64,000 nt of DNA from Methylobacter sp. Lineage in GTDB: Bacteria; Pseudomonadota; Gammaproteobacteria; Methylococcales; Methylomonadaceae. Shown one piece after another: positions 37,829 to 45,626 of the stretch. How positions within the stretch are numbered: position 1 is the first letter of the stretch; each line of letters opens with the position of its first letter. A model generated the notes under the pieces. That model searched no databases. It was not told the DNA's origin and saw only the letters and a program-made list of their open reading frames with translations. The stretch spans positions 1-64,000 of the forward strand of contig NZ_JAUXVR010000029.1 of NCBI RefSeq assembly GCF_030680395.1, written 5' to 3'. Both the position numbers and the translations under genes were made by a program.

Positions 37829-38181
37829 CCATGGCAGATGCAGGGCCCGGACAAGGCATATTGTCCCTTTCAATTAAAGATAAAAACGCTTTGTACGCAG
37901 CCTACATGCCTTTTGTCACCAACGGCGGACTGTTTATTCCCACCAATCGGGAATATGAAATGGGGCAGGAAGTCTTTATGCTGCTCAATTTAATGGACGA
38001 AACCGAACGCTTACCGATAGCCGGAAAAATAATCTGGATAACGCCGCCCGGCTCGGAAGGTTACAGAGCCAGTGGCGTTGGCGTACAATTTAGCGATCAG
38101 GACGGTGGCGTGTCACGCAACAAAATAGAAAACTATCTGGCCGGTGCTTTAGAGGGTGATCGCTCTACGCATACTATGTAA
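37825..38181 (+). CDS. pilZ: PilZ-domain protein (type IV pilus assembly type)
   Basis: 118 residues. It overlaps the holB stop by four bases. Core: ILSLSIKDKNALYAAYMPFV, GGLFIPTNREYEMGQEVFM, AGKIIWITPPG and GVGVQFSD. The Arg-xxx-Arg of cyclic-di-GMP-binding PilZ domains is absent, so like Pseudomonas PilZ it probably does not bind the nucleotide. In related bacteria it is required for pilus extension. Position between holB and tatD is conserved in gammaproteobacteria. Confidence 0.92.
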   Translation: MTMADAGPGQGILSLSIKDKNALYAAYMPFVTNGGLFIPTNREYEMGQEVFMLLNLMDETERLPIAGKIIWITPPGSEGYRASGVGVQFSDQDGGVSRNKIENYLAGALEGDRSTHTM

Positions 38182-38191
38182 ACAAGACAAA

Positions 38192-38261
38192 AGGCGAAAG
38201 ACTAAGGGCACAGAACGTTGACGCTCAGGTTTTTTCGCCTTTAGCCCTTAGCCTTTCGCCT
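38192..38261. repeat. second AGGCGAAAG palindromic repeat
   Basis: AGGCGAAAGACTAAGGGC (38192-38209) pairs with GCCCTTAGCCTTTCGCCT (38244-38261) with one mismatch. Same core as 10401-10470. Lies in the pilZ-tatD spacer. Confidence 0.7.
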
Positions 38262-38279
38262 GCTTTTATAAAAACTTTC

Positions 38280-39053
38280 ATGTTAATAGACTCCCATTGC
38301 CATCTGGATCGTATCGATCTGGCACCCTATCAAAATGATTTTGCCTGTTTCATGCACGAAGCGTCCAACAGCCAAATTGAACACCTGTTATGTATCGCGA
38401 TAGATTTGGAAGCCTATCCGGCAATGCTGGCTTTGGTGTCCCCTTATCCGCAAATATCCGTGACCGTGGGTGTGCATCCTAATGTTCAGGATGGTCAAGA
38501 TCCCAGTGTTGAAGAGCTCATCGCGTTAGGTCAAGCAGACAAAGTTATCGGCATAGGTGAAACCGGTCTGGACTATTTTCGTAGTGAAGGCGATTTAGGC
38601 TGGCAACACCAACGTTTCAGAAATCACATTAACGCCGCAAAAGTGTTGAAAAAACCGTTGATTATCCATACTCGTGAAGCCAAACACGATACGCTACGTC
38701 TATTGGAAGAAGAGAGCGCAGACGAAGTAGGAGGGATTATCCACTGTTTCACCGAAGACTGGGAATTCGCCAAAAAAGCCCTGGATTTGAATTTCTATAT
38801 TTCTTTCTCCGGTATAGTGACTTTTAACAGTGCCAAGGAAATCCAGGAAGTAGCCAAAAAAGTACCCTCCGACCGTTTTCTTATTGAAACCGATTCGCCT
38901 TATCTGGCCCCCGTACCGTTCCGCGGCAGGCCCAACTATCCAACCTACGTACGCTACGTTGCAGAAAAACTGGCACAATTGCGTGGAACAACGATAAATG
39001 AAATTGCGGAGTCATCGACTGAAAATTTTTATCGATTATTCAAAATTGCTTAG
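38280..39053 (+). CDS. ycfH: TatD-family metal-dependent hydrolase (YcfH type)
   Basis: 257 residues. Metal sites: the opening DSHCHLD, IGETGLDYF, IIHTREAKHDTLRL, IIHCFTEDWE and ETDSPYLAP. TatD enzymes are 3'-exonucleases or esterases, and YcfH is of uncertain natural substrate. It follows pilZ as in E. coli and Pseudomonas, and closes the 11-kb cluster. Confidence 0.93.
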   Translation: MLIDSHCHLDRIDLAPYQNDFACFMHEASNSQIEHLLCIAIDLEAYPAMLALVSPYPQISVTVGVHPNVQDGQDPSVEELIALGQADKVIGIGETGLDYFRSEGDLGWQHQRFRNHINAAKVLKKPLIIHTREAKHDTLRLLEEESADEVGGIIHCFTEDWEFAKKALDLNFYISFSGIVTFNSAKEIQEVAKKVPSDRFLIETDSPYLAPVPFRGRPNYPTYVRYVAEKLAQLRGTTINEIAESSTENFYRLFKIA

Positions 39054-39541
39054 CTTTAGATCATTGCTCGCTTTGCGGGCGAGGCTATATAAGGCAAAGC
39101 AAAGCTAAAATTTTCGAGAATACCGTATCCGGTCATAAAGCTGTTATTCAATTGTTATCCTAAAAGTGAATCAAGGGCTTTTATTGAAGCGACAGGTGTT
39201 TATTATTTTGATTCAGCGGTAACGGGGTACTTGTGCGGGTTTAGATTCACGGCAATTTGAATCCCGCCGCAAGCATGATGAAAAAGCCACGTATCAATCC
39301 AGGCAGGGCATTAATCGCAGTGTGCCATGCGCTTCATATTAACAACTATTACGCGTATATAATTAAAGGTTTGAAGAAGAATCAAGCCGCGCCGTAATGC
39401 GTAAACTGTTACACGCCATCCATGGCATGCTGAAAGCTAAAAAAGAATTTGACGGGGTTCGCTCTTACAAGTTTCCTGTTGAAGAAAAATCATAAAATTC
39501 TATGATTTTTGCAAAACTGGGCTTGTGTTTTAAGAAAGTGC
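39054..39541. other. 488-bp spacer holding a transposase remnant
   Basis: The first 200 bases have no gene. GCTCGCTTTGCGGGCGAGG near 39067 is a short hairpin. From about 39270 it holds the IS110-type remnant described separately. Confidence 0.5.
39270..39495 (+). pseudogene. C-terminal remnant of an IS110-family transposase
   Basis: Two frames combined give KPRINPGRALIAVCHALH, then YYAYIIKGLKKNQAA, then after a frame change AVMRKLLHAIHGMLKAKKEF ending at TAA 39493. The YxxLxxKGK...AVMRKLLHxIxxMLK pattern is the C-terminus of IS110-type (Transposase_20) proteins. Only the last 70 or so residues remain, and no ends of the element are seen. Confidence 0.7.
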
Positions 39542-42500
39542 CTACGAATGATGCACCCAATCCGCCCCCAAAGTCCCTTGCAGATCTTTCAGATAAGCCG
39601 GGTTGTTGATCTCGGCCAACATGCGTTCAGCCGCTTCGAGTTTTTGGCTTAATCCGGTGCGGCTGATTGAATCATTCTGCTCTGTTTTACTCAATTGCTG
39701 CTGAATATAAGTCTTGTGCTGCTGCCAAAGTTCGTTGTCACGTTGCTGTTTGATTTCAAGGCGCTGTTGATACCAGTCGCTTTGCAGCAAATAGTCGCGG
39801 GTGAACATCGCGCGAATAGCCGGATCGCTGATGGATTGGCCTGCATAGTGACCCTCGGCCATAATGTGCAGCAGCGCTTTCAAGGGCGGGCAGGCATTAT
39901 CAATGGAACCGTCCTGGAAATACTGTTGCGCTACCCGTTGCTGTGCTTCGTACACGTTGTCGATGCCGTCAACATAGCTGGGCATATCCTGCGTTTCCGG
40001 TTTCAACATAGCATCGTCGAATACCGCGGTCGGGTAATCGAACATCTTGCCGAAATTGGTATGCACAAACCGTTCGGTGATGCGATAGCCCAATCGGCTT
40101 TGGAATACGGTGCGACCTTCGTATTCAAAATCCTCCAGCTTTTCCAGCTGTCCTTTTGCAATCAAATACTGCGGGTTGCGCTGGTCTACAGGCAAGCGTG
40201 ACCAGATTTCAGGGATCAGCAGACTGATGTCATGGTCGATTTGGCGTTTGGAACCTATGAAACCCGCCGCCGTGGAAAAACCGTCATAGCTGCATAATAT
40301 GAACGAAACCAGCGCGGTATTCAGATCGGCGGTGGTGGATAAGGCATTGAAAGGGCCTTTGGTCAATGCGCCTTCGGAACCTGCGCCGGTGGTGGAGGGC
40401 GATTTTCCGGTCAGGCTGCAAATAAAATCCATAAACAGCTCAGGCAATTCCTGGTAATGGATCGGATTATAGATAGCCAGCGGCCGGATGCCTGCCTCCA
40501 GATCGGCGGGGTTGTTGCGGCGTCCTGTCAGTACTGCGTTAACCGGGAAATAAACGGTTTGATCGGTATCAAGTCCCCGTGCCAAACGAGTGGACAGTTC
40601 CGCGATATAGCGCATTTTCGGACTGGCTATATCCGGGCGAAGTTGCAGATAGCGAACGTTGAGGCTGGGCTTTCCGTCAACCAGACGAGGATGCGCCGAT
40701 GATACAAAGTATTCGCCATCTTTGCCGTTGACGGCCTGAAGGATGACGTTTTGCATCGGTTCGCTGAATTCGTCAAAGTGTATGACGTCTTCGATGAACT
40801 CGCGGGCGTCTTGCGGGGTGAGTGGTTGAAAATTGGAGATAAAATTATCCGTGCGCGAAAAATCCAGCTCGGTTTGTAAATCAGTGCCCCTGTGTATTGC
40901 ATCATCAGGACGTTGAAAGAAACTTTGCTCGCAATTATCGACCAGTTTGACGCTGGGATTTTTATAATCGGGATTAAGCCCGGTAAGATAACGTACCGGC
41001 ACAACGGTAGATGCGGAAATGTCGTCTTCCATTTGGACTTTGGCCGAGGCGATAAAATCCTGGCGCAGTTTGAAAACCCGCCATGCGCCTTTTTCGTCAA
41101 AGCCTACGCGCAGGTAGCTGGCGATCAGTTTGCGGCCTTGAAACTTTAGTTCGTTACCGGGGTGGCTGTTGACCATATCGACGGAGAAATATTTTCTCCA
41201 GTCCGATCCCCATTCTTCCTTGTAAAATCGCTTGATCATCAGTGCGACTGCCAATATATGCTGGGGTATTGTCGCCAGCCACTGGTTATGGGCGCCCGAA
41301 AATTCGGTTTCAGACGGCGTCAGCAGTTTAATGACCGAACCCAAAGTACGTTCATTGCTGAGCAGGTGGCGTTGGTCGAGTCCATTTAGGGCAGGATTGC
41401 GAAACCGGGTGGAATAATCGTGATTGAATATAGCGGTGACTATATCCATGTCTTTATCGAAATTATCGACAAAAACAGGGCCGGAAATGACAGCTCCCGC
41501 AATCGATTTTGAAATTTCCGATTTGCCGCCGCCGGATACGGTGCTCGGTTTATGGCAGAAAGTGCCTTCCTGATGGGTGCCGATCAAGCGCCAGCTGGGC
41601 GCAGTAGGATGGCGTTCCATGTGGATTTTAAAGCCGTTGGGGTAGACATAGGTGTAGCCGAACAGCAATTTAAGTGATTGCATCTGGCGCTTATGCGTCC
41701 AGCTGACTTGCTGTTGCTGAATGTTAAACTTCGCCGAATTGGGAATATAAATAATGTCGGGATAGTTTTTGTCGACAGCATAGCCTTCGTCTTTAGGATC
41801 TATGACCGACGACAGTTGCCGACAGACTTTGTCGAAAGAATAATGCTCGCTGATATAGGAGGTATGCGGCAAAAAGATTTCGCCGAGAATGACCCTCGGG
41901 AAAGCCAGGGCACCGCCTGAATGTTCTTCTTCAGCGCCGCCGTAAAGGTTGGCTGCATAGCTGATATGCGACTTGATTTCTTTCTTGCTGTAACCGAAAT
42001 AGTTGTCGGCAATGATGGTAACGATCACACCTTGCATATTGCGGCATACCAGTTTAAACGGTTGGCCGTTATTGTAGAGTTCGTCTTCCTGTTTCCAGCA
42101 CATGCCGTCTTTGCGTTGGCGCTCGGTTGCATCATCAAAATGCGGCAGGCCGAGATCTTTTTTCCGGCAATGAACCAGGTGCGAAGCGAGAATAATGCAG
42201 CCGGTGTGTCCGGTCCAGTGATTGATATCCAGTGCGGCATCGTTTTCGGGCAGGAACGGGTTTCCCGCATTACCGAAAATGGATTCGACAAAATCCAGAT
42301 TAGCGACCAGTCCCCCTGGGGCGAAAAATCGGACTTCCATGGTTTTGACCGGCATAGTTGCTGAAACTTCCGGACATACGATAGGTCTCATCAGCGATGA
42401 TACCCAGAGTTTTGCGGTGTTTGCTTGGGCGCTGGTAAAGGGCAGGGACAACAGGTCGTCGGGAGGCGTCAGGGCTGCGCGCAGCAACGCTGCGTAAGCT

Positions 42501-43000
42501 TCTACCGGCACTTCGCTTTTATCGGCCGGAACCGGAAGGCCGCCGGCGGCAATGTGAAATACGCCTTTGGTGGTGCGTCGGTCATTTTTCGGATTATGCA
42601 GAACGCCTTGCTGTATCCGGTAAGAATCCACATAAGCCGAATGAAATTCGTTATGCTGGAAAGGCAGGGATAATTCCCTCGCCAGTCCTTTTTGTTCCAG
42701 AACAAAGGTTTCACCCGGCAAGCTGACAGTCCCGTCTATGCCGTTTTCAGTCAAGTAACCGTTAAGAAAGTCTTGTATGCGTTGATCGGCCGGACAGCGG
42801 TATTTGGCCAGCGCTAACAGGCGACGTTGTTGGGAATAGTTTTTTAACAAACCGCCTGCAATTTTTAGATATTGCGGGTCGTTTTCGACTTCACAAGTTG
42901 GCTGCCCCAGGGCCGCAAGTTGCAGGTTGATGTGTTGTAATTCTTCCAGTCGCTTTGGGGTGGATGCGTCAGGCTGGGGTTGATGGGTAAATGAGTTCAT
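39542..43000 (-). CDS. probable PPi-type phosphoenolpyruvate carboxykinase
   Basis: 1152 residues, cytoplasmic, no membrane segments. Size and several features fit the PPi-dependent PEPCK family found in Propionibacterium and Entamoeba (about 1100-1150 residues, unlike GTP or ATP PEPCK). It has a Gly/Ser-rich phosphate loop SGGGKSEISKS near residue 490, an Arg/Asn-rich active-site stretch RFRNPALNGLDQRH near 540, and the conserved FFAPGGLVANLDFVES near 230. The family makes oxaloacetate and PPi from PEP, CO2 and phosphate, or the reverse. I assign it from recollection of the family, not by alignment. It faces away from its neighbours, with a 104-bp gap to the DHH gene. Confidence 0.6.
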   Translation of the reverse strand: MNSFTHQPQPDASTPKRLEELQHINLQLAALGQPTCEVENDPQYLKIAGGLLKNYSQQRRLLALAKYRCPADQRIQDFLNGYLTENGIDGTVSLPGETFVLEQKGLARELSLPFQHNEFHSAYVDSYRIQQGVLHNPKNDRRTTKGVFHIAAGGLPVPADKSEVPVEAYAALLRAALTPPDDLLSLPFTSAQANTAKLWVSSLMRPIVCPEVSATMPVKTMEVRFFAPGGLVANLDFVESIFGNAGNPFLPENDAALDINHWTGHTGCIILASHLVHCRKKDLGLPHFDDATERQRKDGMCWKQEDELYNNGQPFKLVCRNMQGVIVTIIADNYFGYSKKEIKSHISYAANLYGGAEEEHSGGALAFPRVILGEIFLPHTSYISEHYSFDKVCRQLSSVIDPKDEGYAVDKNYPDIIYIPNSAKFNIQQQQVSWTHKRQMQSLKLLFGYTYVYPNGFKIHMERHPTAPSWRLIGTHQEGTFCHKPSTVSGGGKSEISKSIAGAVISGPVFVDNFDKDMDIVTAIFNHDYSTRFRNPALNGLDQRHLLSNERTLGSVIKLLTPSETEFSGAHNQWLATIPQHILAVALMIKRFYKEEWGSDWRKYFSVDMVNSHPGNELKFQGRKLIASYLRVGFDEKGAWRVFKLRQDFIASAKVQMEDDISASTVVPVRYLTGLNPDYKNPSVKLVDNCEQSFFQRPDDAIHRGTDLQTELDFSRTDNFISNFQPLTPQDAREFIEDVIHFDEFSEPMQNVILQAVNGKDGEYFVSSAHPRLVDGKPSLNVRYLQLRPDIASPKMRYIAELSTRLARGLDTDQTVYFPVNAVLTGRRNNPADLEAGIRPLAIYNPIHYQELPELFMDFICSLTGKSPSTTGAGSEGALTKGPFNALSTTADLNTALVSFILCSYDGFSTAAGFIGSKRQIDHDISLLIPEIWSRLPVDQRNPQYLIAKGQLEKLEDFEYEGRTVFQSRLGYRITERFVHTNFGKMFDYPTAVFDDAMLKPETQDMPSYVDGIDNVYEAQQRVAQQYFQDGSIDNACPPLKALLHIMAEGHYAGQSISDPAIRAMFTRDYLLQSDWYQQRLEIKQQRDNELWQQHKTYIQQQLSKTEQNDSISRTGLSQKLEAAERMLAEINNPAYLKDLQGTLGADWVHHS

Positions 43001-43104
43001 GCGTATCGGTTCCTGCGATTTTGAGTGACAACTAGGCTGGGGCTTAGTTTAATTTAAAACGGAAATGTTCAGGCAAACCGTTTTCTCGCATTGTACCAGT
43101 TACT

Positions 43105-44061
43105 TTATGAATAAAAATCCTCAAATTTCTTGATAAAAATATTTAGCTTATCGCCGGGCAAATGATTGATGCCTGCCGCAGCTTTACGTCCGCCGCCGGT
43201 TGCAAAGGCGGAACACAGTTCATCAGCGCCGATTTTATTAGATAACGGCGCCCTGACGCCAACCTGGTAATCGTCGTCCTTATTATGGGTGATTACCGCA
43301 TGGGCTCTGGTTGGATTAAGATTAGCCAGGAAATTCCCGAATACGCCGTTAACACGCCTTGCCCAAGCGGTATCGGGCAGGATGAACACGGTGACAGCGT
43401 CGCTTTGGTACTCCGGGGCAAGGCGTTGGGCATTTGCCATGTCTTCTTGATAGCCCTGTTCCAGTTGCGTAAAGATGTCATGATTGCCGCTGATAAAGTC
43501 GAAAGGGGATTGGAATCCGGCCATTTCCCGATACAGTTTGTCGGGGGCAAAATGCAGGTCATCGACGCAGCTGCCGTAACCGTTGTAGTTGATGTAGATG
43601 CCCAGATTTTCCAGGGTTTTGAGTTCTGTTGGGCTGAGATTCAAGGAGGCGGCCAGCTGTTCGGCGCTGTGGTTTACATTGTCGCCAAAGGCTGCCGTTA
43701 TTGCCCATAACGGGTATTTGCCATTCAGGTATTGATTGACCAGCAAGCTGGTGCAGGTCGCGCTGTCGGTGTTAATCAGAGTTTTTAAGTGAGGATGCTT
43801 TGGAATGTCGCCGGGTTGATGGTGATCGACATAAAAAATATGAGCTCCCTGGCTTAAAAACTCATTAACTCTAGCACTGTTTTTTTGCAGGGAAATATCC
43901 AGCACTGTGATGTGGTCGCCTGAACTTACGCTAAATTTATCCAGTAATTGTATGTCGCGTTTAATGCCGGTAATGAGCTGTGATGTCAGCGGTCGATCAA
44001 GGCGCAGTTGAATCAGGGCGCAAATCCCGTCGGCATCGCCATTGAAGACATCGAAATACAT
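43105..44061 (-). CDS. DHH/DHHA1-family phosphoesterase
   Basis: 318 residues. Metal ligands in FDVFNGDADGICAL (DxD), VLDISLQ, FYVDHHQPGD (the DHH motif), then AFGDNV. The C-terminal DHHA1 domain carries the substrate site ATGGGRKAAAGINHLP. Relatives act on oligoribonucleotides, 3'-phosphoadenosine phosphate (NrnA) or cyclic dinucleotides. It starts 3 bp after cysC, so the two are one transcript. Since CysC makes PAPS and the later reduction frees PAP, removal of PAP is a natural guess, but it is only a guess. Confidence 0.8.
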   Translation of the reverse strand: MYFDVFNGDADGICALIQLRLDRPLTSQLITGIKRDIQLLDKFSVSSGDHITVLDISLQKNSARVNEFLSQGAHIFYVDHHQPGDIPKHPHLKTLINTDSATCTSLLVNQYLNGKYPLWAITAAFGDNVNHSAEQLAASLNLSPTELKTLENLGIYINYNGYGSCVDDLHFAPDKLYREMAGFQSPFDFISGNHDIFTQLEQGYQEDMANAQRLAPEYQSDAVTVFILPDTAWARRVNGVFGNFLANLNPTRAHAVITHNKDDDYQVGVRAPLSNKIGADELCSAFATGGGRKAAAGINHLPGDKLNIFIKKFEDFYS

Positions 44062-44064
44062 GAT

Positions 44065-44718
44065 TTATACCGTCGATTGCATCAGTGTATGAACAATTGC
44101 CGGGGCGGGCAGGATGTTTCGATCGCGTAATAACGATATGACCTGTTGCACGCTTTCTTCGAGCGTAAGCTGATGCGTGTCGATTTTTAAATCCGGGTTT
44201 TCGGGTTCTTCGTAAGGCGAGGATATACCGGTAAAGTCTAAGATTTCGCCTAGGCGCGCTTTTTTATACAATCCTTTGACATCCCGTTGCTCGCAAACCG
44301 TTAACGGACAAAAACAGTAAATTTCAATAAAATCGCCCTGCGGCATCAGGCTTCTTGCCGTGGCACGTTCCGCTTTAAACGGCGAGATAAACGCAGTCAA
44401 TGTTATTACGCCCGCTTCAATCAGCAGTTTGGCTGTTTCACTGATGCGGCGGATGTTTTCCTTACGGTCTTGATCGCTAAAGCCCAAGTCGCTGCATAAG
44501 CCGTGACGTATATTATCGCCGTCCAAAACAAAAGTATTTAAGCCGCTTTGATGTAGTCGCTCTTCTACGGCATGGGCCAGCGTCGATTTGCCGGAGCCGG
44601 AGAAACCGGTAAACCAGAGGACGACTGATTTATGGGTGTTTTTTTGTTCGCGGCGTTGCCGGGTTACGGTGGCTCGGTGCCATACAGTGTGGGTACTTTT
44701 ATTTAACGGCTTATTCAT
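44065..44718 (-). CDS. cysC: adenylyl-sulfate kinase
   Basis: 217 residues. Phosphorylates APS at the 3' position to PAPS. P-loop [18 protein letters not shown], then [36 protein letters not shown] and [25 protein letters not shown], all normal. The stand-alone form is not fused to cysN. It lies 21 bp after dodecin and runs straight into the DHH gene. The sulfurylase genes are not in the window. Confidence 0.95.
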   Translation of the reverse strand: MNKPLNKSTHTVWHRATVTRQRREQKNTHKSVVLWFTGFSGSGKSTLAHAVEERLHQSGLNTFVLDGDNIRHGLCSDLGFSDQDRKENIRRISETAKLLIEAGVITLTAFISPFKAERATARSLMPQGDFIEIYCFCPLTVCEQRDVKGLYKKARLGEILDFTGISSPYEEPENPDLKIDTHQLTLEESVQQVISLLRDRNILPAPAIVHTLMQSTV

Positions 44719-44739
44719 GAGTAATTGAAGACAATGTCT

Positions 44740-44949
44740 TTATTCTGTGAGAGCAACACCGATTTTAACGGTGACCTGCCAATGTGCGATTTTGCCTTTT
44801 TCTATGTGACCACGGGTTTCAACGACTTCAAACCAACGCATGTTACCGTTAGTTTCGCCGGCCTTACTGACGGCATTTTCGATAGCTTCCTGTATGCCGA
44901 CGGCTGATGAGCCGGTCAGTTCTATTTTTTTATAAACATGGTTAGACAT
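44740..44949 (-). CDS. dodecin flavin-binding protein
   Basis: 69 residues: [22 protein letters not shown], then [20 protein letters not shown], then a last strand VTVKIGV. This is the beta-alpha-beta-beta dodecin fold, a dodecamer that stores flavin. The Trp and the Gln/Lys near the flavin site are present. It sits between murU and cysC on the same strand with very small gaps. Confidence 0.93.
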   Translation of the reverse strand: MSNHVYKKIELTGSSAVGIQEAIENAVSKAGETNGNMRWFEVVETRGHIEKGKIAHWQVTVKIGVALTE

Positions 44950-44954
44950 GATCT

Positions 44955-45626
44955 TTACCTTTGTTGAGTGTAATAAAAATCCAGTTCCTGCAAGCGTTCA
45001 GGTGTACCTATGTCCATCCAGAACCCCTTCGCTTTTTGCCCTGAAACCCGGCCGCTTGCTATGGCTTGGCGTAGTAAAGGCCCCAGTTTGCCGGGGCCGG
45101 TGGGTATGTTGTTGAACAGTTCAGGACGATACAGCCCGATGCCGCTGAAAGTAAGTTGTTCGGTACTATTTGAGACGACCAATCCGGTATCAGCTAAGCC
45201 AAAGTCACCTTTTATATTATGCGCCGGATTATCGACCAGAACCAGATGAGCCAAATCGACGGTCTGGTTTTTGAGTTCGGCAAACGGAAAATCTGTCGCT
45301 ATATCGCCATTGACTACCAAAAACACCTCATCGCCTAATAAATGCAGCGCGTTAATAATACCGCCAGCCGTTTCCAACGCTTGTTCGCCTTCGGGTGAAT
45401 AGCTTATGTTTGCGCCAAGCTCATTGCCGTTGCCCAGCTGATCTTCTATTTGCAATCCCAGATGGGCATGGTTAATGACTATATCATTAAAGCCGGCTGC
45501 GACCAGTTGTTTGATTGTATATTCGATCAGCGGTTTGCCTGCGGCGGTAAGCAGGGGTTTGGGGGTATGGTCGGTGAGCGGGCGCATTCTTTCGCCGCGC
45601 CCTGCCGCTAAAATCATGGCCTTCAT
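44955..45626 (-). CDS. murU: N-acetylmuramate alpha-1-phosphate uridylyltransferase
   Basis: 223 residues from the ATG at 45626, giving the nucleotidyltransferase start [20 protein letters not shown]; the track start (45641) is inside amgK. Key parts: [28 protein letters not shown], and [14 protein letters not shown] near the end. MurU makes UDP-MurNAc from MurNAc-1-phosphate in the fosfomycin-independent peptidoglycan recycling route. It overlaps the end of amgK, its pathway partner. Confidence 0.92.
   Translation of the reverse strand: MKAMILAAGRGERMRPLTDHTPKPLLTAAGKPLIEYTIKQLVAAGFNDIVINHAHLGLQIEDQLGNGNELGANISYSPEGEQALETAGGIINALHLLGDEVFLVVNGDIATDFPFAELKNQTVDLAHLVLVDNPAHNIKGDFGLADTGLVVSNSTEQLTFSGIGLYRPELFNNIPTGPGKLGPLLRQAIASGRVSGQKAKGFWMDIGTPERLQELDFYYTQQR

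Noticed and set aside
39695-42673. Several plus-strand ORFs of 60-170 aa within the PPi-PEPCK gene
   Set aside because: Shadows caused by GC-rich third positions; no motifs or ribosome sites.
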